From a virus: a DNA stretch of 49,816 nucleotides. The notes beneath the pieces were generated by a model that was given only the letters and a program-made list of their open reading frames with translations, did not search any database and was not told where the DNA came from. Shown here piece by piece: positions 8,506-17,823 of the stretch (position 1 is the first letter of the stretch; every line of letters begins with the position of its first letter). The stretch is from positions 1 through 49,816 of IMG/VR virus record IMGVR_UViG_3300007734_000716. One strand, 5' to 3'. Position numbers and translations under genes: made by a program.

Positions 8506-8915
8506 AACAAGTACAAATAGTAGCACCTGAATATATTCATACTATATGGGACGATGTAGAGCCCATGTTAAAACCAGCGTTTATTAATTTTGACAATGCT
8601 GATTATGGTATAGAGCATATTAAAGTATTAATTATTGAGCAGTTGCAGTATTTATTTGTAGTTGTAGAAGATAAAAAGATTATAGGTGCTTTTACTGTAG
8701 AAGTTATTAACTATCCTAATCATCGTGTAGCACATACAACGTCTATGGGTGGTAAAGGTTTATTTAATATAGATACGGTAAAACAATATGAAGATTGGGC
8801 AAGACTTCAAGGTGTTACAAAAATAAGAGCTTATGCAAAAGATTCGCAGGCTAGACTATTTAAAATGAAATTAGGACTTAATGCGGTAACGCACGTTGTG
8901 GAGAAAACTTTATGA
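8502..8915 (+). CDS. GNAT-fold internal virion protein, T7 gp13-like
   Basis: 137 residues. The pattern is that of a small acetyltransferase fold: residues 8-45 helix (IWDDVEPMLKPAF), then Y-L-F-V-V-V-E-D-K-K-I-I-G-A-F-T-V-E-V-I-N-Y-P strands, then W-A-R-L-Q-G-V-T-K-I-R-A-Y-A-K and a final F-K-M-K-L-G-L. T7 gp13 (internal virion protein A) and its relatives show this fold and precede gp14-16-like genes, as here. The canonical acetyl-CoA loop is poorly conserved, so catalysis is doubtful. Overlaps of four bases at both ends indicate a coupled operon. Confidence 0.75.
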   Translation: MKQVQIVAPEYIHTIWDDVEPMLKPAFINFDNADYGIEHIKVLIIEQLQYLFVVVEDKKIIGAFTVEVINYPNHRVAHTTSMGGKGLFNIDTVKQYEDWARLQGVTKIRAYAKDSQARLFKMKLGLNAVTHVVEKTL

Positions 8916-10018
8916 TTAATTTGTTTAACTGGTTAGAGAACCTTGTAGGTTTCTTTACTTTAGGTGTTGGTGGAGGTGGATCAGGGGGAGGCGGAAGCAC
9001 AACTCAAACTTCTTATTCTACAAACTTACCTGAATATGCTAAACCTTTTTATGAAGAACTTCTAAAACAAACAGGCAAACAAGTTTATACCACAGATGCA
9101 TCAGGTGCAGTGACAGGTGTTAAACCATATGTGCCTTATACAGGTGAACGCGTAGCAGGGTTTACTCCAGAACAAGAAAAAGTACAAACTGAAGTAGCTG
9201 GTATGACTACACCAGGAGGTTTTGGTACGGCAGCTAGAGGTCTTGGTACTGGCGAAGCATTAGGCTTTGGTACTGCAGGTATGGGTATTGGTCAGGCTTT
9301 TGGATATAAACCAACAGCTGTATCAGGTGGTACATTTGACCCTTATGCAGCAGCATATTATTCTAGTCCATATCAAACTGCAGTTACAGATGTTGCAGTG
9401 CGTGAAGCAGAACGTCAAGCGGCTAAAGAAAAAGCAGCAGGTGCACTAGGTGCGATTGGTCGTGGTACATTTGGTGGTGCAAGACAAGCATTAATGCAAG
9501 CTGAACAAGGTCGTAACGTAGCACAAAACATAGCAGATATTAGAGCTAAAGGTGCACAAGCTGGTTATGAAAATGCACAAAAAATGTTTGAAGCAGATCA
9601 AGCACGTCGTATGCAAGCAGCTCAAATGGGTCAACAAGCTCAACAATATGCTGCAGGTCTTGGTAAAGAGCTTGGTGTTGCAGGTCTACAAACAGGTCTT
9701 GAAGCAGCAGGTAAAACAGGTGCATTGGCAGCAACAGAACAAGCAGCTAATCTTGAAAGACTTAAAGCACAAGCAGCAAGTGCTGGTGAAAAACAAGCTT
9801 TACAACAAGAAATTGATAACCTTAAATATCAACAATTTCAAGAAGCTCAAAACTATCAAAAAGCTCAACTTGATTATCTATCACAAATTCTACGTGGTAA
9901 TGCAGCGGCTCTTGGTACAACTCAAACACAATATGCTCCTGCTCCAAGTTTAGCTTCACAGTTAGGTGGTATGGGATTAGCCGGGTTAGGACTCTATAAT
10001 ATCTTAGGAAAACAATAG
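8912..10018 (+). CDS. Internal virion protein, T7 gp14-like
   Basis: 368 residues. A short N-terminal hydrophobic stretch (FNWLENLVGFFTLGVGG) leads into a Gly-Ser linker. Residues 35-75 contain L-P-E-Y-A-K-P-F-Y-E-E-L-L, a motif recurrent in such proteins. The body from 160 to 335 is Ala/Gln/Lys-rich helix (A-A-K-E-K-A-A-G-A-L-G, G-R-G-T-F-G-G-A-R-Q-A-L). The C-terminus is Gly/Leu-rich. Short, helical, Ala/Gln-rich proteins in this place form the outer-membrane part of the podovirus ejection channel. The match is by composition and order. Confidence 0.68.
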   Translation: MINLFNWLENLVGFFTLGVGGGGSGGGGSTTQTSYSTNLPEYAKPFYEELLKQTGKQVYTTDASGAVTGVKPYVPYTGERVAGFTPEQEKVQTEVAGMTTPGGFGTAARGLGTGEALGFGTAGMGIGQAFGYKPTAVSGGTFDPYAAAYYSSPYQTAVTDVAVREAERQAAKEKAAGALGAIGRGTFGGARQALMQAEQGRNVAQNIADIRAKGAQAGYENAQKMFEADQARRMQAAQMGQQAQQYAAGLGKELGVAGLQTGLEAAGKTGALAATEQAANLERLKAQAASAGEKQALQQEIDNLKYQQFQEAQNYQKAQLDYLSQILRGNAAALGTTQTQYAPAPSLASQLGGMGLAGLGLYNILGKQ

Positions 10019-10019
10019 T

Positions 10020-11618
10020 ATGAACATTATTAAATTACAAGATATGTTACGCGGTGTGCCAGATCAAGCACTTATTAATTATGTTCAAAATCCACAAGGT
10101 GAAGTGCCTAGCTATTTAGCATTAAGCGAATTACAAAGACGTAAAGATACACGTGCTAAATATCAATCTCAACAAGCTCCAGAATCAAGTGTAGCAGAAG
10201 ATTTAGAACAAGAAACAATGTCCGATCAAGGCGGCCTTGCGATGCTAGCTAAGAACCCTGACCTCTCTCCAGGTGCTCCTGACTCGCAAGGTGTCGCCTC
10301 CCTACCTGTTGATGAAGGCATGTATCAAGAACAAAACTTTGCAGGTGGTGGCATTGTTGCATTTGCAGGAAAAGATGGTAGCTATGTTCAAAGTTATCCT
10401 AATTATGAAGGTCCAGCTACATCTGCTATCGGTCGTGGCTTAGATTATATTACAGGTGGTATTAAGAACTATGCTAATAAAAAATCTAAACTTATGGATT
10501 TACAGCAACAGATTGAAACACTACAACCTAATTTATTTGAGTCTCTTACTCCATCAGAACTTAGTACTAGAAAAGCTAAAATAGAAGAACTAAAAGCACA
10601 ACAAGATGCAATTAGAAATCCATCAAGTGGCTACGTATACAAAGAAGGTGAAAAAGCTGTTGACCCTACTATGAAATCATATGTAGAACAAGAAGCTATG
10701 CGTAAAACAGAAGGTAAGGGTAAAGGTTTAATTCTACAATCTGATGAAGAAAAAGCTAAGTTATTAAAAGATAAAGAAGGTAAAGGAGTAGGTGTTCAAA
10801 CTGAAACTGCACAAACTCAGACAGAGCAAAAACCAGGTGAATCATATGAAGATTCATTACGTAGACGTATGGCTATCTATAAAGAGTTTATGGGTGATGA
10901 TTCTGATAAAACAAAACTTAAAGAAAAAATTGATGCCATGGAAAAACGTGCTGCACGTCAAGAAGAAATGGCTCCATGGATGGCTCTTACAGAGGCTGGG
11001 TTTAAAACCATGCAAGGTACATCTCCATTTGCATTAGCTAATATTGGTGCAGGTGCTGAGGCGGGTATTAAGTCATACGGTGCTGCTCAAGATAAACTAG
11101 CCGCTTTAGAAGAAAAACGCTATGCACTTATGAACGATGCTGCTAAAGCAGATAGAGCTGAAAGACAAGCTGCAATTACATTCGGTGAAAATAGCTATCA
11201 ACATCAAGCTGCTATGGAACAAAAAGACAGAATTGCAAATATGAATGCTCAACTTAAACGAGAAGAAATTAAAGCTTCTAAAGATGTTGCAGCGATGAAA
11301 ATTTCTTCTGATGCTAATTTATTAAAGATGGCTAACTTTGGTATAAAAGATCAAGCAGCTATTGAAAAATATGTTAAAGATAAAATGGGAACTGATTCAC
11401 TAATTTTAGAAAACTTAAGAAAACTAGAATCTCAAGGCAAATTAGATGAAAAGAAAAAAGCTTTACTTAAAACTTATGTAGACAAAGAAGCTAGAATTCA
11501 AAAAGAAGCTATGCAAAAATTTGATGTAAATAGTTTAATAAATAAAGCTAAACCAGGTTTAGCAGGTACTCAATTTAAATCAAGTGACTTCACTGTAGAG
11601 GAATTAACAGGTCAATAA
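10020..11618 (+). CDS. Internal virion protein with long coiled coil
   Basis: 532 residues; one base separates it from the gene before and its stop overlaps the next ATG (TAATG). Residues 1-45 resemble a small helical cap (L-Q-D-M-L-R-G-V-P-D-Q-A-L-I-N-Y-V). An F-A-G-G-G-I-V-A-F-A-G motif near residue 105 is a frequent signature in ejected proteins of uncultured phages. Residues 155-200 and 285-480 are Lys/Glu/Ala-rich and predicted helical by eye. Position corresponds to the gp15-like member of the ejection apparatus, but no specific domain is recognised. Confidence 0.65.
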   Translation: MNIIKLQDMLRGVPDQALINYVQNPQGEVPSYLALSELQRRKDTRAKYQSQQAPESSVAEDLEQETMSDQGGLAMLAKNPDLSPGAPDSQGVASLPVDEGMYQEQNFAGGGIVAFAGKDGSYVQSYPNYEGPATSAIGRGLDYITGGIKNYANKKSKLMDLQQQIETLQPNLFESLTPSELSTRKAKIEELKAQQDAIRNPSSGYVYKEGEKAVDPTMKSYVEQEAMRKTEGKGKGLILQSDEEKAKLLKDKEGKGVGVQTETAQTQTEQKPGESYEDSLRRRMAIYKEFMGDDSDKTKLKEKIDAMEKRAARQEEMAPWMALTEAGFKTMQGTSPFALANIGAGAEAGIKSYGAAQDKLAALEEKRYALMNDAAKADRAERQAAITFGENSYQHQAAMEQKDRIANMNAQLKREEIKASKDVAAMKISSDANLLKMANFGIKDQAAIEKYVKDKMGTDSLILENLRKLESQGKLDEKKKALLKTYVDKEARIQKEAMQKFDVNSLINKAKPGLAGTQFKSSDFTVEELTGQ

Positions 11619-14600
11619 TGGCACGCTATAAAGTAACGGGACCTGACGGCAAACAATATCTAGTCACTGGACCTTCAGGTGCATCTAAAGACCAAATCTT
11701 AGGTGTATTACAAGAAAAATTAAGTGCTCCATTAGACCAACCAGTACAACCCACAACTGATGTTTTACCAGAAGAACCAGATGCAACATTTGGTGAAAGT
11801 CTAAAAGACATTGGCATAAGTGCTACGCAAGGTATACTAGGCGCTAAAGAAGCACTAACTGGTATCGCTAATATTCCTACATTCGGTCTAGCTGGCAAAG
11901 GTGTCGCCGCAGCTGAAAAAGCTATATTCGGTGGTACGTCTCAAGAAGCTCGCGAAAAACTTCAACAACTTAAATCAGCAGAAGCCCAACAAGAAGAAAA
12001 AGAAATTGCAGAAACAAAAGGATTCCTTCCTACAGCTGGTGCCTACTTACAACGGCCTGGTGCGTTGGCTGGGGTTATTACTGAATCTCTTCCTAGTATG
12101 GCAGGTGGTGCAGGGCTTGCACGGGGTGCTGTAGGCGCAATAGCTAAAATGGTTGGTAAGAAAGCTGCTCCATTAATTGCAGGTGCTGTAGGTGAAGGCG
12201 CTATTACATCAGGTTCTATTGCAGAATCAACAAGACAACAATCCGAATCAGGATTACTTACTCCAGGTCAAGCAGGTATATCTACATTAGCTGGTGTATT
12301 TACAGGCGGTCTAGGTGTATTTGGTGGTAAGGTTGCACAAAAATTAGGTGTAGCTGATATTGATACATTACTAGCTGGTGGCGTAGCTGATGCAGAAAAG
12401 AAGAGTATACTAAAACAAGCGTTTAAAGGTGCTTTATCAGAATCTGTATTTGAAGAGTTACCACAGTCAATCCAAGAACAAATTATGCAGAACCTTGCTG
12501 CTGGTAGACCATATGATGAGGGTGTTGCTGAAGCAGGTGCAAGTGGTATGTTAGCTGGAGCGTTCTTAGGTGGACCTGCAAGTGCCTTAGCTCAAGCCAA
12601 AGATAATATGGCGGTTGCAAAAAAATCTGAGCCCCCTCCAACAGAAGAGAAAAAAGAAGAACCATCTCTTAAAGTATTACCTGCTACTGAAAAGTTAGAA
12701 GATACAGATGCAATGAAACTCTTAAATAGGGCTAAAATAAATATAGAAGGGGAAGTAGATGAACAGCTTGACACCACAAAACCTAGAGAAAGCGTTCAAG
12801 TATCTGGAGGACCCGAAGGCGGAGTTGCCGGAGTCACTGAAGGAGCTGACGGATCTGGACTGGTTCGCAATAGAGTTGATACTAAACCAGCTGATGTTGG
12901 AGCGGGAACACAGCCAATTACACTAGAAGGATTAGCATCAACTATTAATACATCAGGTGAAGAATTTAAAAATCCTGCTCAGCTAAGAAAATATTTAACC
13001 AAACAAGTATCTAAACCAGGACTTGCTCAATTAGAGTTAGAGTCCCCTACTGTTATTAAAGATTTATTTGACCAGTACAAAGATCAATTAGAAACTAAAC
13101 CTTTAGCGGAAAGAGTTTTAAAACTTGAAGAAGCTAATAAACAAGCTCGTTTAAAACAACAAGAAGAACTTAATCAAGAACAACTTGATGCACTACCTAA
13201 ATATCTTAAAACTGTAAATCGATATGCAAAAGAAGCGCCTCTTACTAAAGAACAAGGTATGCAGACTGCGGCTGTAGAAAAAGCTTTTGATACTATTGAT
13301 ACATCGGATATTAAAGGACTCAAACGAGAACTACAAAACGACGCTACATATGCAACTCAACAAGCACTAGCTACAAGAAAAGCTCGCATAAAAGAGCTTA
13401 TGACTGAACAAAAAATTACAGAGAAAAAAGCTAAAGAAATAGTAGGCCCTGCTGAAAATTATACTTTCTCAAGCTTAAGACCTACTCAATTTAAAACTAG
13501 AGAAGAACTTATTGCAATAATTAAAAAATATGAAGGTAAAGGTAAAAAACAATTAAATGAAGAACAAGCAGAAGAAGCTAAAGCTCGTGATGAATTTATT
13601 AACAGTTTATCTGAAAGAGAAAAAGTACTGCTTGAGCAACAAAAATATGAAGCTATTAATTTGGAGCTTGAATCAAATAGGCAACAAGTTATTAATGAAA
13701 GACTATTAAAACAAAAACAAAAGGCTCAGAAAAAAGCTACTGCTGAAGTAGAAGAACAAATACAAGAACCTAATTTAATACCTGAGATTGATACTAAACC
13801 TATTATGGTTAGTGAAGGTAAGATTCTTAATAAGGGTACTCGTATTGTCAATAAGGCAGTTAATTCTGCAATCAGTAATAACAAACCATTTTTAGATATA
13901 TTAAAAGATGTAGCTGGTGGGCAGTTTAATAAATACTTCTCATATCAAACAGTTGCTGATATGTTACAAGAAAAAATAGCTACATTAGCTAAACCTAAAG
14001 GTATGGGTATGAAGGGTATGGCTCTACCTACAGTTGTTTATGGTACGGTTGAAAAAGGTAGACCAGCTAAATTTGATCCTGCTACTAATACAATTACTAT
14101 TGACCCTAACAATTCTCAAGGTCAAGACTTAGGTCAGATTCTAACCCACGAGTCTATGCACTATATGCTAGACCATATTATTGATAACCGTAAAAACTTA
14201 TCTGATGGTCAAAAGAATGCATTAAAACGTTTAGAGCAATTACATAAACAAGTTAAAACTAAGTTGGGTAAAGACTTTGATATACCTAACCTAAAAGAAT
14301 TTGTTGCAGAAGCATTTACAAATAGTGACTTCCAAAGAGCCCTAGCTAGCCTCCGTCCGCCAGCTGGTAGTAAACTATATAGAACAGCATCTGATATTGT
14401 ATGGAATATTTCTAAAGCTATTGTTAGCGCATTAGGTCTTCGTTTTAATGCAGTGCCGCCTGTAGTGCTTGAAGAAACAATTGACTTAGTATCTAATATT
14501 ATTACAGATAAAGCATATACCTTACCTACAGAAACAATGATGGGTAAAGCACCTTCCTTTGCACCTAAAAAAGCTGGCGAACCTAAACAATTATTTGATC

Positions 14601-17600
14601 CTAAAGAATATAAGAAAAAACAATCTGTAAAAGAATACCATAAACCGAACACCGTAGAAGTAGTTAAACGTACTATTGTAGGTGAAAAAGCTAGAGATTA
14701 TCTAATTACTAAATTTCAAAATAGTCGATATGCTATTAAGAAGTGGCAAAAAGATTTAGAGAAAGCAGGGCTAATTAAAGTCTTAGGTGATGGCTTCAAT
14801 AATATTAATGACTACATTACAACTGCATTTGGTGAGGCAAACTTTAGACAAAAAGAATACCTAGAGAAACCTATGCAAGACTTACAAAATGCATTACAAA
14901 GCTATGCTAGTAAGTCTGGTAAATCTATTGGTGATGCACTAGGTGATTTGAAGGCGTATGCTATAGCATTACATGAACCAGAACGTAGACACATTAAGTA
15001 TTTAAAAACTGTTCCTCTAAGTCCTAAAGCAGCTGATGAACGTGATGCTATATTTAAACTTGTATCTTCAACAGCTAATTTAACCAAAGAAGATTTACAG
15101 ACCCTACGTACATATCTAGAAAACTTAGTTGCTAAAAATAAACAAGAAGGTGGTATAGGTAGATATAAAACTACAGATGAAGCAGGGGCTGACTATAACG
15201 TAACTGCAGATTTAAACTCTGATGAAATTGCTGCCTTACAAAGAGAATATCAAAATGATCCTAACAAAGCAGATATAGATAATTTATTAGCATTACTAAA
15301 ACCTATTCAATCAGCGACCATTCAGCTTAATAAGATGGGTAATTATTGGTCTCAAGCTACAGATAATATTACTAACTTCTACGGATGGCAAAACTACGTG
15401 CCGTTAAAATATCAAAAGGGTAAGATGCCAGGTAATGTAGAAGATTTAGAACTACGAGATAAACGTTTAAGTAATGAGTTAAGAGAATCTGTAGGAAGCT
15501 TTGAAGGCTCAACAGAAGAAGCAGAAAATCCTATTATTCAAACTATGGTAGATGCATCATTATCAGCAGCTCGTGCTGGCCGTGTAGGTTTAACTCAAGC
15601 TATTAAGAACGCGGTAGAGCAAAAACTTATAGATGGTAAAGTAGATCCTAAACTAAAATTTACTGCACAAGAAATATATGAAGGTATTCCTGACGAAGGA
15701 CAACAAGCCATGAGAAGACGTAACTCTGTTCTTCATTATGATAAAGATGGTTCGTTGCAAATAATTCAAATTAATGATCCTCAAATACTAGAGTCTATCC
15801 GTCGTACATATCAAGAAGGTCATCCGGTACTAGACATAGCTAATAAGTTTACAAGCTTAATTGGTCAGTCTCATACTAGATATAACCCTGCTTTCCCTGT
15901 ACTAAACTTTGTACGTGACTCTTTAACCAATGCATTTGTAATGGCTGTAGATATGAGTCCTATGGATGCATTTAAATATATTAGTTCTATTAGTGCAAGT
16001 GTAGCTAATGGTGGATTGTTTAAAGCAAATAAAGTAGCTAGGTTATATGCAAACAATGATATAGGTAAGCTTCGTGAGTTAGCTAAAAAAGATGATTATG
16101 TAAAAGACATGTTAGAGTTTATTGAGCAAGGTGGTATTGTTTCTATTGTAGAAGGTTTATCAGTTAAGGGACAATTAAATAGACTCTATAAAGATTTAAA
16201 TAGAAGTAAGGTATTAAAAGCAAAAGATCAAATCGACCCATTCTTTGATGCTTGGGTATATACTTTTGAGTTGGCAGCTAGAACATCAGCTTATAGTATT
16301 GCTAAGAAAGCAGCGGAAGCTAAGGGTGTATCTCCTGAGGCTGCAAAACAAACTGCTACTGTATATGCAAAACAACTAGCTAACTTTGAAGAAGTCGGTG
16401 AGTGGGGTAAGGGTCTAGGTGCTATGTTTGTATTCTTCCGTCCATCTGCTACAGGTGCTGTTCGTGCATTTGAATCTATCGGTCCTATGTTAAGAACTTG
16501 GGAATCTGTACAAGCTTCATTACCTGATACTATCAAAAAGAATCCTGAAGCATTAGCTCAATATGAAGCAAACTGGAGAAGACAAAGTAGAGCAGCGGCA
16601 GGTGTAGTTATATCATTATTAGGTGCTGGTGCTACTGTGTATCTAATGGCTGCAGGTTTAGCTGATGATGACGATGAAGGTAGAAACAAAATTATTAATG
16701 ATGATCTATCACGTTGGACTCGTTTTGCACGATTTGATATTGGTGAAGATAAAGTAGTACAAATACCTTGGGGCTTTGGTCTAGGTGGCTTTGCTGCAGC
16801 TGGTGCTCAAATAGCAGGAGCTATGTCTTCTAAATCTAATAGTTTAGCTAGTGTATTTGGTAATATGCTTAATATTGGTATTGACTCATTTATTCCTATC
16901 CCTGTATCTAGAATTAACCCTACTGATAACTTTGCAGCTTTTGCAATCGACTCTATTACACCTTCAGCAGTGCGTCCGTTCCTAGAATATACAATGAATA
17001 TGAATTCATTAGGCCAAGAGATTTATAATAATAGACAATCTAGATTTGGTGATGCATACACAGGTGGTGATAATATTCCTGATATGTATAAAGATGCTGC
17101 ACGCTTACTCGCTGAAGTTACTAATGGTGGAATTGATTGGAGTCCTAATACTATGTACTTCTTTGCTAATAACTACGCAGACGGTCTTACACGTCTAGCT
17201 CAAAACGGTTATGGTATCGGTTTAACAGTAACAGGACAGAAAGACTTTGATCCTAAACGAGACCTTATTGTTTTAGAAAGTTTCTTAAGTAATAAATCTA
17301 ATGTGGATAGCAGACAGTTTAGTAAGGTAGAGCAAGATATGCTAGAAAAACAAAAGATTGTGAATATGTTTAAACAATCTAACCCAGAAAAATATATTGA
17401 TTATATTATGGAGCATCCTTACGATGAAGCTATGATAGAACAGTTTAATAAAATGGCTGGCGGAGACCTTAAGAAGTTAAGAGAAGATGCGAATGCTATT
17501 AGACGTATGCCAGGACTTACTCCTAAAGATAGAAAAGATATGCTTGAAATGAATAAGTTTACGCAAAATCTACTTAAATCAAGTATTGTAAGTTCTATGG

Positions 17601-17626
17601 AAATGTATAAAGATTTAGAAGATTAA
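11618..17626 (+). CDS. Giant internal virion (ejection) protein with HExxH metallopeptidase-like motif
   Basis: 2002 residues, the largest gene of the window. Residues 1-35 form a small beta domain (RYKVTGPDGKQYLVTGPSG) seen at the start of other phage virion proteins. Ala/Gly-rich hydrophobic segments lie around 150-330, and Lys/Glu/Gln-rich helix around 460-720. H844-E845-S-M-H848 (in ILTHESMHYMLDH) looks like a zinc peptidase motif. From about 1400 on there are helical segments resembling large polyvalent protein domains (F-E-E-V-G-E-W-G-K-G-L-G-A-M-F-V-F-F-R-P). It likely corresponds in role to T7 gp16, but I see no lytic transglycosylase signature. Its TAA overlaps the stop of the convergent gene. 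Confidence 0.75.
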   Translation: MARYKVTGPDGKQYLVTGPSGASKDQILGVLQEKLSAPLDQPVQPTTDVLPEEPDATFGESLKDIGISATQGILGAKEALTGIANIPTFGLAGKGVAAAEKAIFGGTSQEAREKLQQLKSAEAQQEEKEIAETKGFLPTAGAYLQRPGALAGVITESLPSMAGGAGLARGAVGAIAKMVGKKAAPLIAGAVGEGAITSGSIAESTRQQSESGLLTPGQAGISTLAGVFTGGLGVFGGKVAQKLGVADIDTLLAGGVADAEKKSILKQAFKGALSESVFEELPQSIQEQIMQNLAAGRPYDEGVAEAGASGMLAGAFLGGPASALAQAKDNMAVAKKSEPPPTEEKKEEPSLKVLPATEKLEDTDAMKLLNRAKINIEGEVDEQLDTTKPRESVQVSGGPEGGVAGVTEGADGSGLVRNRVDTKPADVGAGTQPITLEGLASTINTSGEEFKNPAQLRKYLTKQVSKPGLAQLELESPTVIKDLFDQYKDQLETKPLAERVLKLEEANKQARLKQQEELNQEQLDALPKYLKTVNRYAKEAPLTKEQGMQTAAVEKAFDTIDTSDIKGLKRELQNDATYATQQALATRKARIKELMTEQKITEKKAKEIVGPAENYTFSSLRPTQFKTREELIAIIKKYEGKGKKQLNEEQAEEAKARDEFINSLSEREKVLLEQQKYEAINLELESNRQQVINERLLKQKQKAQKKATAEVEEQIQEPNLIPEIDTKPIMVSEGKILNKGTRIVNKAVNSAISNNKPFLDILKDVAGGQFNKYFSYQTVADMLQEKIATLAKPKGMGMKGMALPTVVYGTVEKGRPAKFDPATNTITIDPNNSQGQDLGQILTHESMHYMLDHIIDNRKNLSDGQKNALKRLEQLHKQVKTKLGKDFDIPNLKEFVAEAFTNSDFQRALASLRPPAGSKLYRTASDIVWNISKAIVSALGLRFNAVPPVVLEETIDLVSNIITDKAYTLPTETMMGKAPSFAPKKAGEPKQLFDPKEYKKKQSVKEYHKPNTVEVVKRTIVGEKARDYLITKFQNSRYAIKKWQKDLEKAGLIKVLGDGFNNINDYITTAFGEANFRQKEYLEKPMQDLQNALQSYASKSGKSIGDALGDLKAYAIALHEPERRHIKYLKTVPLSPKAADERDAIFKLVSSTANLTKEDLQTLRTYLENLVAKNKQEGGIGRYKTTDEAGADYNVTADLNSDEIAALQREYQNDPNKADIDNLLALLKPIQSATIQLNKMGNYWSQATDNITNFYGWQNYVPLKYQKGKMPGNVEDLELRDKRLSNELRESVGSFEGSTEEAENPIIQTMVDASLSAARAGRVGLTQAIKNAVEQKLIDGKVDPKLKFTAQEIYEGIPDEGQQAMRRRNSVLHYDKDGSLQIIQINDPQILESIRRTYQEGHPVLDIANKFTSLIGQSHTRYNPAFPVLNFVRDSLTNAFVMAVDMSPMDAFKYISSISASVANGGLFKANKVARLYANNDIGKLRELAKKDDYVKDMLEFIEQGGIVSIVEGLSVKGQLNRLYKDLNRSKVLKAKDQIDPFFDAWVYTFELAARTSAYSIAKKAAEAKGVSPEAAKQTATVYAKQLANFEEVGEWGKGLGAMFVFFRPSATGAVRAFESIGPMLRTWESVQASLPDTIKKNPEALAQYEANWRRQSRAAAGVVISLLGAGATVYLMAAGLADDDDEGRNKIINDDLSRWTRFARFDIGEDKVVQIPWGFGLGGFAAAGAQIAGAMSSKSNSLASVFGNMLNIGIDSFIPIPVSRINPTDNFAAFAIDSITPSAVRPFLEYTMNMNSLGQEIYNNRQSRFGDAYTGGDNIPDMYKDAARLLAEVTNGGIDWSPNTMYFFANNYADGLTRLAQNGYGIGLTVTGQKDFDPKRDLIVLESFLSNKSNVDSRQFSKVEQDMLEKQKIVNMFKQSNPEKYIDYIMEHPYDEAMIEQFNKMAGGDLKKLREDANAIRRMPGLTPKDRKDMLEMNKFTQNLLKSSIVSSMEMYKDLED

Positions 17627-17823
17627 GCAATCCGCCAAGCTCTTACACCTAGGTGGTTCTTTTTAGTAGTAATATAAACTTTAACTTTAATCTTAGCTCT
17701 TTTAGCACCACACTCTATTGCATATACCATCTCAGCAGTATTAAGCGTAGGAATAAAAAAGCTTTCCCCAATGTTCATATAGTCAAAGGGGAATAACCAT
17801 TCGGGTTCATCAAGCTGATTCAA
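17623..17823 (-). CDS. Small conserved phage protein, function unknown
   Basis: About 66 residues if the TTG at 17823 is used: AAGGA lies eight bases upstream of it. A GTG at 17841 would give 72 residues but has weaker spacing. The core F-D-Y-M-N-I-G-E-S-F-F-I-P, then A-K-R-A-x-I-K-V-K-V-Y, and the C-terminal L-G-V-R-A-W-R-I are patterns familiar from short hypothetical phage proteins. It overlaps the end of the primase gene, is the last gene of the minus-strand arm, and its stop overlaps the stop of the giant virion gene. Confidence 0.7.
   Translation of the reverse strand: MNQLDEPEWLFPFDYMNIGESFFIPTLNTAEMVYAIECGAKRAKIKVKVYITTKKNHLGVRAWRIA

Noticed and set aside
14209-14652. 147-codon minus-strand frame within the giant virion gene
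   Set aside because: Shadow of the codon bias of the real gene; no ribosome binding site and no partner genes on that strand there.
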